Shown here one piece after another: positions 1 to 8,940 of a stretch of 64,000 nucleotides of DNA; the first letter of the stretch is position 1; each line of letters begins with the position of its first letter. Below the pieces are notes generated by a model. The model was given only the letters and a program-made list of their open reading frames with translations, was not told the origin of the DNA and ran no database searches. Position numbers and translations under genes: made by a program. Source of the DNA: Chaetomium olivaceum (taxonomy: Eukaryota > Ascomycota > Sordariomycetes > Sordariales > Chaetomiaceae); contig JAYWVB010000028.1 in assembly GCA_039881045.1 (NCBI GenBank), forward strand, positions 248,001 to 312,000. Reading direction: 5' to 3'.

Positions 1-379
1 GGCCCCACCGCTGACTCGAAGATGGGAGAGAACTGATATTCGAACGCGACGGGACTTTTACTCTGTTCTACACGGTATTGATCCTGCATCGGCACGGCTC
101 GCGGGGAGGGTCCTGGAATGGCTAATGGACTCAGGGAGGCTGATGATGTTCAGTTTGGCCAGGAGGCTTGAGCTAGAAGCGGCGGCCTAGCACGCACCTC
201 CCTCGGAGGCCAGGAGGCCTCCTCTCTTTGTATACGCAGGCTCACGCACATGTACTTTCCTTAACTGTCGGTATGGGTTTTTCATCCGGCCCGCGAGGGC
301 GCGGTTTTCCTGTACATTAAATAGCTGAAGGTCCGGCACGCCTTAGGGCATAGCGGGGTATGAATAATAATAATATAAT
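1..379 (+). mobile_element. 3' end of a Tad-like LINE (non-LTR retrotransposon)
   Basis: The left edge holds the last part of a LINE ORF2 followed by its 3' UTR. Translation up to the TAG at 188-190 contains WLMDSGRL and SLARRLELE, which recur in the larger LINE copy ending at 6694. The UTR shares the blocks 'gtttttcatccggc' and 'ggcacgcc' with the other copies in this window and ends in a TAA-rich tail at 363-379. The rest of the element lies outside the window. The alignment between copies was made by eye, so the exact right border is approximate. Confidence 0.85.
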
Positions 380-443
380 CCGGCTCGTGGAGGTCCGGTA
401 TGCGTGGCTAAGCGGCGGCGGCGGCATGTGGAGACTGGCGAGG

Positions 444-500
444 GTAAGTTGTTTCATGTCGTTCGACATGAAAGCTTACCATATCGCAGCTTAACGATAT
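444..500. other. two adjacent perfect or near-perfect inverted repeats
   Basis: Bases 452-461 are perfectly complementary to 464-473 with only two bases between them. The outer arms 444-448 and 475-479 extend the pairing to 15 bp, interrupted by a three-base versus one-base bulge. Immediately after, ATATCG at 481-486 pairs with CGATAT at 495-500. This could be a DNA cruciform, an RNA hairpin in a transposon UTR, or the scar of a palindromic insertion. No function can be assigned. Confidence 0.6.
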
Positions 501-747
501 AGGCCACCTGTCACAACACGTTTAATAATCAGTTCAACGGTTGGGTGTTTTCCCTTTATGTTTACGCTTAATGTCTACGACCAAATGGACCTCAATCTAT
601 ACCGATACCGGCTGCCACGGCCGGGTAGGGACTAAGCTAGATTATTGTATAGCCTCCCCATCTTTGGAATCCGAACTCTATGTAAGCGATACCGGTGTTA
701 ACATACAGGCCGCTGGAGGTACAGGTTCGGAATTTAGGGACACCGTC

Positions 748-907
748 GCTATAAGCACCAAGAGAAAGCAAACCGTAAACTGCAGCCCTATCTCCGTAAT
801 TGTAACGGCGTTCACCTGCCGAGCGAAGTTAGGCGGCTCGGGGGGGCATGGCTTAGGAACTACCAACAGGTTATCCTCGGCTATAAGCACTAAGAAAAGT
901 AAACTGC
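748..907. repeat. degenerate direct repeat, about 132-bp period
   Basis: The block starting GCTATAAGCACCAAGAGAAA at 748 recurs with a few changes at 880 (GCTATAAGCACTAAGAAAAG), and both copies run into AAACTGC. A downstream motif (GGTTCGGAA / GGCTTAGGAA) also occurs in two forms. Open frames exist across the region on both strands, but no family is recognisable. It may be part of a decayed repeat. Confidence 0.5.
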
Positions 908-1383
908 GTCTGCCTATTATCCTCTCCCTTCGCTTTATTGTTATCTCTCCCATTATTTTCCCAGTTATCTTCTCTATTATCCTTAACTTGCTAGTTATAT
1001 GCTAAGCCTTATCCTCTTCTCCTAGCGTTCTTCGCGTTCGGTTTTTGGCGCCGATAACGCACCGTTTCACTGAAGATCACATCTCTCGCGCGTTTTTAGA
1101 CTTCTAAATATCGACAGGTGCTAGTTCGTTAGTCATATAAGTGCTTGGCCTTGTTTTCTTCCTAGATGCTGCGCTTATGGTTATAATACTCAGATGAATG
1201 CTTGAGTAGGGTACCTATTAAATATTAGATGGATACTAAGAACGGTGGCAGGGACTGGAAGTCTAGGCCTCGGTGGGTAGGTGGTGAATGGAAGAAATGC
1301 GTTGTTCGAACTTGTGTCAGTCAACCTCACCACACCGCACCTAGCAATATAGGGACTTTAACTTACCTCTGCTGCCAATCAAA

Positions 1384-1476
1384 GGTCGGGTGGCGTAATG
1401 GTAGCGTGTGGTCCTCCTATAAATAGAAGGATTCAGACTGAGGTTGTGGGTTCGAGTCCCACTCGATCGATCGACC
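1384..1476 (+). tRNA. tRNA-Arg(CCT)-like gene with a 15-nt intron and an expanded acceptor stem
   Basis: The D arm (GGCGTAATGGTAGCG), an anticodon stem with loop CTCCTA carrying anticodon CCT (1416-1418), a five-base variable loop AGGTT and a perfect T arm GTGGG-TTCGAGT-CCCAC (1446-1462) are all present. An intron of about 15 nt (1420-1434) sits at the canonical 37/38 position. The 5' acceptor strand GGTCG (1384-1388) pairs with CGACC at 1472-1476, but a tandem triplication of TCGA (1463-1474) inserts about 8 nt before it. The conventional 7-nt 3' strand directly after the T arm pairs poorly. Either the gene is a pseudogene, or the repeat is an assembly artefact. The CCT anticodon would read AGG. 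Confidence 0.65.
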
Positions 1477-1524
1477 ATTTCATTTTTGCGCTTTATTTTC
1501 TTATCTCCTTTTACACTTGTTCTA

Positions 1525-1543
1525 TAGCGTGTGGTTCTCCTAT
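1525..1543 (+). pseudogene. 19-nt echo of the tRNA-Arg D/anticodon arm
   Basis: TAGCGTGTGGTTCTCCTAT matches the tRNA segment 1402-1420 at 18 of 19 positions. No T arm follows it. This looks like a partial local duplication of the tRNA rather than a second gene. Confidence 0.6.
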
Positions 1544-2881
1544 CAAGCCGCCACACGGCGAAGGAGGCAACCGGCAAGAAATAAGCGCACGTTGAATAGA
1601 GGCGCCTAGTGCGCGTGTATGTAAAACATGACTGTCCAGGGTGTTGGGGGGGCGGCGAGGGGGGGGCGAGGGGGGGGATTTGTTCCTTTCCGTTTCCGCA
1701 TTGCATTTTACTCCCTGAAAGGGCTTCATTCTCCGGGACAGGCAAGCAATCAGACATCACAAAAACCACCAGTTTTCGGAATATGTGCGCACCCCGACTA
1801 TCAACTTATACAGTGCATGAACCTGTGTGTCTTCGTGTCGATGTAAACGGGGAGAGTCACCTGTTGGCATTCGCATTCGATGCTCCCAAAGTTTGTGGCT
1901 TCTCCCTATATCTGACGGGTCTTCGGATCCGTGGGTCGGTCTTTGGCAGTTGGTCTTGCAGTTACGGGCAATCCCACCACACTCACCAGTTCAATATCCT
2001 GCCTATGAGGGAGGGCGACGAGCTGCCCCGAAGCTGTAAGAGCCGCACGCGCTTTGGGGTCTAAATTGAACGAGGATTATGGAAAACTCACCGAGGAGGT
2101 GGGCTACACCTCAAAACCACACGCACCACCAACTTTTGGGGTCACTTGCCGCAATTGTTGTGGTGTCAATACAGCATGAGGGAGGAGAGGGCTCAAGAAC
2201 AACATTCAACGCCACAGATCCTACGATCGGGCTGCCAATACGCCTTCGCGCGTAGCCCTCTGGTCAGAGGGCCGCGACCTCAGTCACCGCAAAAGAAAGG
2301 TCACGTCTGCAAGTGTTGAAGAAGAATAGAATTGCCTGCTTGCCCCTGACCCCAGAGAGGGCAGGAGCCTCGGACTAAATACAAGGACACATAAGACAGA
2401 AGAACGCAACGGGAAAACGGAAAACTACCTACCTACCTTACAAGTCCTGGCCCCCTGGCCTTCTGGTCACTTAGCACAGAGGTCCGCGCCTCAGTTCACT
2501 GTGGTGGACAGTGCTGGACAAGGTGAAGACTGACCAAGAGCCCTTCCATCTATAACATTTTGGACAAGCAGGTTTGCAGTGGGGCCACATTAATATTGCA
2601 CTGTCGAAATCCATTCTCTCTTCTTATTCAAGTCTTTTTTTGCTTCTTTGCCGCGTATGAAGATCTCCCTCGTCGGTACCTCCACCCAACACCACATGCC
2701 GCTGATTTACTAACCTTTGTGATGCTAACATCATTTAGAAATAGACAACCCAAGCCCGCCTTGTTTCTGTACACCGTCCAATCCGATCGGTATTCGTCCA
2801 TTTGCTAATGAGAAGCAGTCATACAACAAAACCACCGTAAGATGATATTTTGGGACGTGTTCGTAGACTAACGCTCGGGGT
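1544..2881. other. spacer without recognisable gene; G-run cluster at 1646-1677
   Basis: No coding region can be supported. Three runs of 7-8 G at 1646-1652, 1659-1666 and 1670-1677 have G-quadruplex potential. A tract of ACCT units lies at 2425-2440. The rest is unrecognised. Confidence 0.5.
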
Positions 2882-3205
2882 ATGGAGAAACGAAAGGATC
2901 GCAAAGCGAGCCAACAAACCCGAAAGAAGGCGGCTCAGGCTGCCGCCAAAGCGGCCCCCGCCAACACCGGCCCCATGCCGCCCACCACCACAACCACCAA
3001 TGCTCGTCCTGCGCCGACCACGCCAGCCCCCGGCACCCCGACCCTGCGCCCGGCGCCCGGCCGGTCTCGACCTCGCCCCTGGAGGAGAGAGAAGTAAGTT
3101 GACTGTGTCCTGACCAGGATGTTATGTATACTAATATGTGGTTATAGACAATGGATCAAACGCAGGGTTGATAATGTGTGCCGTATAAGTTATCAACTTA
3201 GTTAG
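2882..3205 (+). CDS. possible small basic protein, two exons (speculative)
   Basis: An ATG at 2882 opens a lysine/arginine-rich N-terminus followed by an Ala/Pro/Thr-rich stretch. A good donor GTAAGT at 3094 and an acceptor TTATAG ending at 3147, with a CTAAT branch-like site, would remove a 54-nt intron. The second exon (3148-3205) adds a short basic tail ending in TAG. The spliced frame is 89 codons. I recognise no family; composition alone could explain the open frame. The low confidence reflects the size and the transposon-rich setting. Confidence 0.3.
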
Positions 3206-4182
3206 TGACTCCCGCGTGAGCAACGGGTCAATAGGAACAGGTCTACCGGCCATTTATAACGCTGTCGTCGTATATCAGCGTGCATTTCGACTGGCTCGGC
3301 GCATATGTCTATTCTGTTTTCGCAGTTGCCGTTGCCTTCCCCCATATTGTCAGTCCTTGTATCCAAAGATAGGCTCCGGCCCTCTCGTGGGTTTAGGAGA
3401 AACCAGGCAATGCCATCCCTTCTCAGCACTTGCATAACTGAGTCGTTTCTTGCGATAGTCGTGGCCGCGGTGGCATGAGAGACAAGTACGAAAGCGCACC
3501 AAGCTTGTGATGCAAGATATGTTGCGACAAAGGTTGCAACAGAGTCACACCAGCTCTCATGCAACATCTACTTACATCACAACGTGGTAGGTGACCAGAG
3601 TTGGTGGTGTATCTAATTTTCAGGCGCATCGCCGCTTCAATCACTGTCAAAATAACCTCTGTGGACGTTGATAAGTCGTATAAACGTGCAATAAAGGGTT
3701 CTACGACAATACCCTGCAGAATAAACGTGATCTTCTAGTCATCGAGCCAAGAATAATATGATGTCCTGGTGATGGTACGATGGAGAGCAGCCACAGATCA
3801 ACACAATGTAGAGAGCAACAGTTGGTACAATTACTAACAAAAGAAGGAAAACACCCTGGAGTGATCTGCTTAACGGTTCCAAACCGTTACAGGCCCGCCA
3901 GCCGGATGGCATGAAATTCACGCCTCAGAGAGTCCGCCTCGATTCGCTAGCCCCGAGTGTAACTCTCTTACCCTCTTCCCTCTTTTAAGTCCACATTAAT
4001 ATCCCAATCGGCTTGGATTATCAACACAGACAAAGGGTTATATTTCTGTTTAACAGTCTTGTTCCTACGCGGAATCTCTAAGGGTCAAATCAACACTTGG
4101 TCGTGGCCCTAACACACTCGTCTACGATCCTATCCTATCCTCTTAAATCGACTAATATAGGTATTTAACTATATTAATCTAT
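3206..4182. other. unrecognised spacer, AT-rich toward its right end
   Basis: No supported gene. Composition becomes AT-rich from about 4130, next to the inverted LINE fragment. Confidence 0.5.
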
Positions 4183-4420
4183 AAATATTATTATTGTTTC
4201 CTACGCCGTTATACCCTACAGGGGGCGTGCCGGTCCTACTACTAGCTAGCCTATATAGTAGAAAAACCGTGCTAGGGAGCCCTAGCCGGGTGAAAAACCT
4301 ATATACCGTTCTTCCAGGCCATCGGGTTCGGAGACTTCGTCGCTCTACAGGTTAAAGGAGCCTACTCAGCCCCCTGCATACCTCCCTCCTGGCCTTGGCC
4401 GGCCAGCGCTGTATTAACCC
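4183..4420 (-). mobile_element. inverted LINE 3'-end fragment
   Basis: Read on the minus strand, this segment ends in an AATAATAATA-type tail (4186-4196). It carries the same UTR blocks as the other LINE copies: AGTAGGACCGGCACGCC and GGTTTTTCACCCGG. The left limit (the element's 3' end) is clear, but the inner limit is uncertain. Sequence up to about 4700 may belong to the same or another element. Confidence 0.7.
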
Positions 4421-4744
4421 GCATCGCAAAGGTTAGCTTTCCCTGCCTCGGGTCTCTTCTTGCCCCCTCCCTGGGCTATAGCGAAGCCGGGGGGCGACCC
4501 CGGAGCCGCTTCCTTTTTCCTGCTTCTTGGAAGCCATCGTCGGCTTCCTCCATTGGGTCTTGGACCCCCTGGAAGGTAATATTCCGCATCTGTTGTAGTG
4601 GCTGTTGTCGTTGTTGTTTGTTCTGAAGGGCCAGCTCAAAGGTCCTTGGCCGGAAAAAGTATGCCTCCCTTGCCGCACCCCGGGCTTTAACTGCTTCCGG
4701 GCACCACCGTACCTAATCTATAAATAACTTTATAATTCACGAAG

Positions 4745-4759
4745 TATTAAAGGTTAGGT
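4745..4759 (+). repeat. target-site duplication, left copy (15 bp)
   Basis: TATTAAAGGTTAGGT here is repeated exactly at 6877-6891, bracketing the LINE. Confidence 0.9.
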
Positions 4760-6694
4760 TCAAGAGAGCCAAAACAGTTGTCCTACAAAAGCCCGGAAAA
4801 GAGCCGAGTACCTACCGAACTCCAGGAGGTTACAGGCCTATAGCCCTCCTACCTACAGTTGGGTGGGAAGGTCATAGAAGCACTGTAGCAAAGAGGATTA
4901 CTAGTGCTGCAGAGGCCTACGGCCTACTACCAGCGGAGCAGATGGGAAACCGAGAGCATAGGTCAACAGAAGTAGCGATTCGGCTAGTCGTAGCCCAAGT
5001 CCAGGAGGCCTGGCGGCAGAAAGCAACCGCCTCCCTTCTACAGCTGGATATCTCAGGGGCATTCGACACCGTCAACCACACCCGCTACTAGCCACTCTTC
5101 GGCTACAGGGTTACCCACAGTGGGTGGTTCTGTGGGTGAAGGCGTGGTTAAGTAACAGAGTTGCGATCCTCCACTTCGACGGCCAGAAAACAGAGGACAT
5201 CCCAGTCATAGCGGGAGTCCCCCAGGGCTCACCACTATCCCCGATCCTATTTATCCTCTACATTGCCTCCCTATATCAGGCCCTGAAAACAGCTCACCCA
5301 CTGGTTAGCATAGTAGGGTTCGCAGACGACACAAACCTACTGGCCTTTGGAAAGAACCCAGAGGCCAATACACAGCAACTAGAAAAAGCTTGGAAGACCT
5401 GCTTGCAGTGGGCTGGTACCCGGGGGATGGCGTTTGCACCCCAAAAGTGCGAATTAATTCACTTCAACAAAGGTCGGAGACAGTGGGCGAACCCGGTGGC
5501 CCTGGCCCACCCAGGGCTAGTGGCTACAGCACAGTTAAGCCAGTGGAATCGGCTCGGTTTCTAGGCGTCTGGCTGAACTGGAAGCTATCATGGAGGGCGC
5601 ACCAACAAGCTGTGGAACGGAAACTCAAAACCCAAGATTTCGCCTTATCGAGGATTGCAGCAAAGACGTGGGGCCCGAGCCTATCCAGGGCTCGGGAGGT
5701 CTACGTAAAGTGCATCCGCAGTGCCATAGCTTACGGAGCCTCCAGCTTCCACCAACCAACAGCTCCAAGAGCTACAGGGCCGAAGGGGCCTGCAAAGGTC
5801 TTGTCAAAAGCTCAGAACAGGAGCCTTCGAATAGTAGTAGGGGCATACAAGTCAGCTCCTATTCGGTGCTTAGAAACAGAGGCCTGGGTGCCACCGCTAG
5901 ACTTATATCTCAACAAGCGGCTGGCCGACTTCGAGGGCCGGCTACAGAAGCAGGCCCTACAATCAGGGGCTGGGCCGGAGGCCGAGAGAATAACCACGGG
6001 GCATCTAATCACTGAGGCCTGCAATAAGATCTACCGAAGGTTCAACAAGAGGAGGAAAACCCGAGGCCGGAGGCCCCGTCAGGGCCCGCAGAGCCCCACG
6101 CCCACTGAACTAGCCGCTAGTGTAGTGGCCCAGTGGGTTAACTACAATGGAAGATCGGGGGGAAGGATAGGGGGTCGAATACCAAGGAGGTGGTCGAACT
6201 GGCCTGGCAGGCCCGGTGGGAACAACAGAGAGCTAGTCAACAAAGTACTACTCGACAGAGGGTATTAAACAGGAGGATAGCCGACGAAGACCCCCCAGCC
6301 CTCTTATTTACCGACAAAGCTCTGATGAGACACGAAGGTCTTACAAAGGCGCAGAGCTCCCTCCTTTCCCAGGCCCGTATCGGGGATATAGGCCTCCGGG
6401 ACTACCTGTTCAGGGTGAAAGTCCCGGAGGTCCGTACCCCCTATTGCGAGTGCGGGAGAGGCAGGGACAGTGGAGCACTTGGTGGTTTGGTGCCCCGACC
6501 CGCCGTTACAAAGGCCGTGGGACGGCAGAGAGATTCGGTCACATCGGGACCTACAAACCGTATTACGGGGAGCAGGTGCCCGGAGCAGAAGATTTGTTAG
6601 GAAGGTCCTTGGCTGGCTGATGGACTCTGGCCGGCTACTGGAGTATAGCCTAGCCAGAAGGCTGGAGCTAGAAACAGTGGACGGGGAGGGCTAG
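4760..6694 (+). pseudogene. LINE ORF2 remnant: reverse transcriptase plus C-terminal zinc-knuckle region
   Basis: Fragments in several frames give reverse-transcriptase hallmarks: YRPIALLPTVGWE, LQLDISGAFDTVNH, AGVPQGSPLSPILF and the catalytic FADDTNLL. These are followed by the thumb-like FLGVWLNWKL. The tail has the cysteine cluster CECGRGR with a following EHLVVWCPDPP, then WLMDSGRL near the end, as in Tad/I-type elements. An in-frame TAG at about 5088 follows DTVNHTRY, and at least three frame changes (near 5560, 6260 and 6480) break the reading frame. It cannot encode a working enzyme. Confidence 0.88.
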
Positions 6695-6876
6695 AGGGCA
6701 CAGAGGCCGGCAAAGGGCCTCCTTTCTTTTGCAGTATGACGGATTCATAGATTGTTGTCTCAAAGTGGTAGACAGAGGTTTTATATCCGGCCTATACGGT
6801 ACGGTTCCCTTTGTAAATAGCAGTAGAAGGACCGGCGCGCCCCAGGGCATATCGGTGTAGGAAATAATAATAATAA
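4760..6876 (+). mobile_element. 5'-truncated Tad-like LINE with intact target-site duplication
   Basis: About 2.1 kb of non-LTR retrotransposon: most of the reverse transcriptase region, the C-terminal part of ORF2, a 3' UTR and a TAA-repeat tail (6862-6876). The 15-bp duplications on both sides mark it as a single insertion by target-primed reverse transcription that stopped early, so ORF1 and the endonuclease domain are absent. It is non-autonomous. The shared 3' UTR with the copies at 1-379 and 4183-4420 places all three in one family. Confidence 0.93.
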
Positions 6877-6891
6877 TATTAAAGGTTAGGT
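6877..6891 (+). repeat. target-site duplication, right copy (15 bp)
   Basis: Exact repeat of 4745-4759. The first bases could also be read as part of the TAA tail, so the border has a few bases of ambiguity. Confidence 0.9.
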
Positions 6892-6904
6892 ATAATCACT
6901 TTTC

Positions 6905-7200
6905 CTATTTGAACTTTTGTTTACTTCATTGTTTTTACTCTTTTTTCTTTTCCCATTTCCTTATCATTCTTTTCCCATTTTTCCTATTCCTATAACCTTT
7001 TATACTCCTTCCTTCTTATTTTCCTTTGTTCCGTTCTCTTTTTACTTTCTTTTCTACATTCTCTCTTTCTTGTCTTCTTATTTTCGTCTCCATCTTTCTT
7101 TTCTCTTTTTTTTCTTTTCTTCTCACGCCCTTCTCCTATCTTTCCGCACATTCCATTCTTTCTTCTTATCTTATTTTCTTTTTTATTTCTGTTTAGTTAC
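6905..7200. repeat. polypyrimidine tract
   Basis: About 300 bases on the plus strand are almost entirely T and C with short non-repeating TTTTCC-type units. It starts immediately after the LINE target-site duplication. The open frame across it (Phe/Leu/Ser only) is a composition artefact. Confidence 0.8.
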
Positions 7201-7595
7201 TTGTTTTATTATTCATTCGTTAGGCTATATCTATGGAAGCCATCTCTGTATGTTATACGGTCTGTGGGGAGCAGTGGCTACGGTCCGAAAATGCACCCTC
7301 ATATTTAACATCTAATGCTATTGCGCAAGGAAACAAGTGCGACTGGTCGAGGCTATGGTGAAGAATCATGGATGCCTTCACCCCCAATGTAAAGTAATGA
7401 GGTGATTCACCAGTACCAATATTGACGTTCAATATGGAATGCTACCAGACGCCGGTACAAGAAGCCATCGCTATGCCAATCTAAAGACCCCAACGCCCAT
7501 ATCCAAACGCCAATCCCCGTCATCAAAGCTAACAGTCAAGACATTGGCAAACCCACTCCCACTGCACCCACCGCGGTTCCTTCCCAAGGGCAATC
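7201..7595. other. short spacer, nothing recognised
   Basis: No supported gene or element. Confidence 0.4.
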
Positions 7596-7917
7596 TCAAG
7601 ACACTTCTCCGGGCTCGAGAGCTCCAGCCCTTCCGAGTCCGCACCATCCTCCCTCGTAACGTAGTGGCCCAGCAACCTCAACTTCCACGTCCTCCAACCT
7701 CTCCAGCCCAGCCTCATCATCCAAATCTGTGACGACAGCCGGCGCGTCCATGGCCTGCCTGAACTGGCACAGGAAGCGCATGGTCTTGGTCAGGCGGGGG
7801 TAGTACTCCCCGTCCACATAATACGACGGAAAACGGGCTCGTGGTGTACCAATCTTTCCCCACCCCAACCGCATCCCCGTCGCCGCCAGTAAAGACATAT
7901 CCTTGCCCTTGGCCATT

Positions 7918-7941
7918 ATCATCATCATCATCATCACCACC
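7918..7941. repeat. ATC trinucleotide microsatellite
   Basis: Tandem ATC/ACC units inside the 2EXR gene, encoding a Met or Asp run depending on frame. Confidence 0.8.
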
Positions 7942-8360
7942 ACCTCCTCCCTCCTCCCCACCCACACCCTCATCCTTACCACCACCATCACCACCCCTAC
8001 CACCCCCACACACCCACCTCACAACCAACCTCCGCCCTGCCCCCCAACAACAAAAACACCCCCTCCACTCCTCCCAACCCCGCCCCAACCAACCCCACCA
8101 GCGCGCTCTCCACCTCGGGGGAGACTGCCGCGCCGGGAAACAGGAACGCACGACCACAGCCCTCGCTCTCGTCCAGCAGGGGCGCGACGTCGAGGCCGAG
8201 CCGTCGTACGCCGCGCAGCGGGGCGAACAGGGACGGGTGGGTGTGCCGCGCGTCAGAGAGCGCGAAGAGCAGGCTGGAGGTGAGCGGCGGGAGGAGGAGG
8301 ATGTCGTGGGCGAGGTTGAGGCGGAGGATGCCGGCTGGTTTGGGGCTTGGGGGGTGGCGT

Positions 8361-8387
8361 TGGTGGTGGTGGTGGTGGTGGTGGTGG
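8361..8387. repeat. TGG trinucleotide microsatellite
   Basis: Nine TGG units encode the poly-Thr run of the 2EXR protein on the minus strand, close to the first frame break. Confidence 0.85.
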
Positions 8388-8940
8388 CTATTGTTTGGGG
8401 GACGGAGATGGGGAGGGTGTCGGGGAGGGTGGTGCTGGTTATGGTGGTGGTTGTGGTTGTGGTGTTGCTGTTGTTGTTGTTGAGGGAGAGGAGTTCGTAG
8501 CGGGCTTCGGAACAGCTTGCTAGCAGGGCGCGGGTGGCGCGGGTGGAGGCGGCGAGGTCCGGGGTAGGGAGGATGTGGAGGGTTGGGTTGGTGTTCAGTC
8601 CAGGGGAGCCCGGCTCCGAGTTGGTGATGGCGAGCTCAACGCGGTGGACGCGGCCGTAGGAGCATGCCGAGAGCATGGCTTCACGCCATACCTGCAGGCG
8701 GATCTCCGCCGGGAGGTACGAGAACAGATGGAAGTTGCCGTCATGACTTTGTGGTATCTCTGCTGGCTTGGACTTGGTGTTGCGGGCGTGCGAGGGCCAT
8801 TCGCTTGGTGTCCTAGGCAAGTCCCGGTAGGGATAGGGAGAGTATGGACGTCCGCTAGGGGAGCAAGCAGACTGTGACGTCAGCAGCCCTAGCGGCTGGC
8901 GGTGCCATGGCACATCAATAATGGTTAACTTTTCCTGCAT

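Larger units (their letters stand above)
7596..8940 (-). pseudogene. 2EXR-domain protein, frame-shifted
   Basis: An ATG at 8938-8940 opens a frame whose residues from about 70 read FHLFSYLPAEIRLQVW, the start of the fungal 2EXR domain (PF20150). This is followed by the typical TRALLASCSEARYELL. After a Thr/Asn-rich microsatellite the domain continues as GILRLNLAHDILLLPP, but one base out of frame (break near 8333-8356, at a run of six G). A second break near 8000-8012 moves to the frame that ends with PSYYVDGEYYPRLTKTMRF and stops at 7596. Both breaks fall at homopolymers or low-complexity DNA, so sequencing error and true inactivation are both possible. The cellular role of 2EXR proteins is unknown. 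Confidence 0.72.

Noticed and set aside
541..1005. 154-residue open frame
   Set aside because: No family features, an equally open frame on the other strand, and a degenerate direct repeat underneath.
4433..4678. 81-residue minus-strand frame near the inverted LINE
   Set aside because: It could be LINE-derived, but I could not match it to another copy or a domain, so it is not called separately.
6917..7315. 132-residue Phe/Leu-rich membrane-like frame
   Set aside because: It is translation of a T/C-only tract, not a protein-coding signal.
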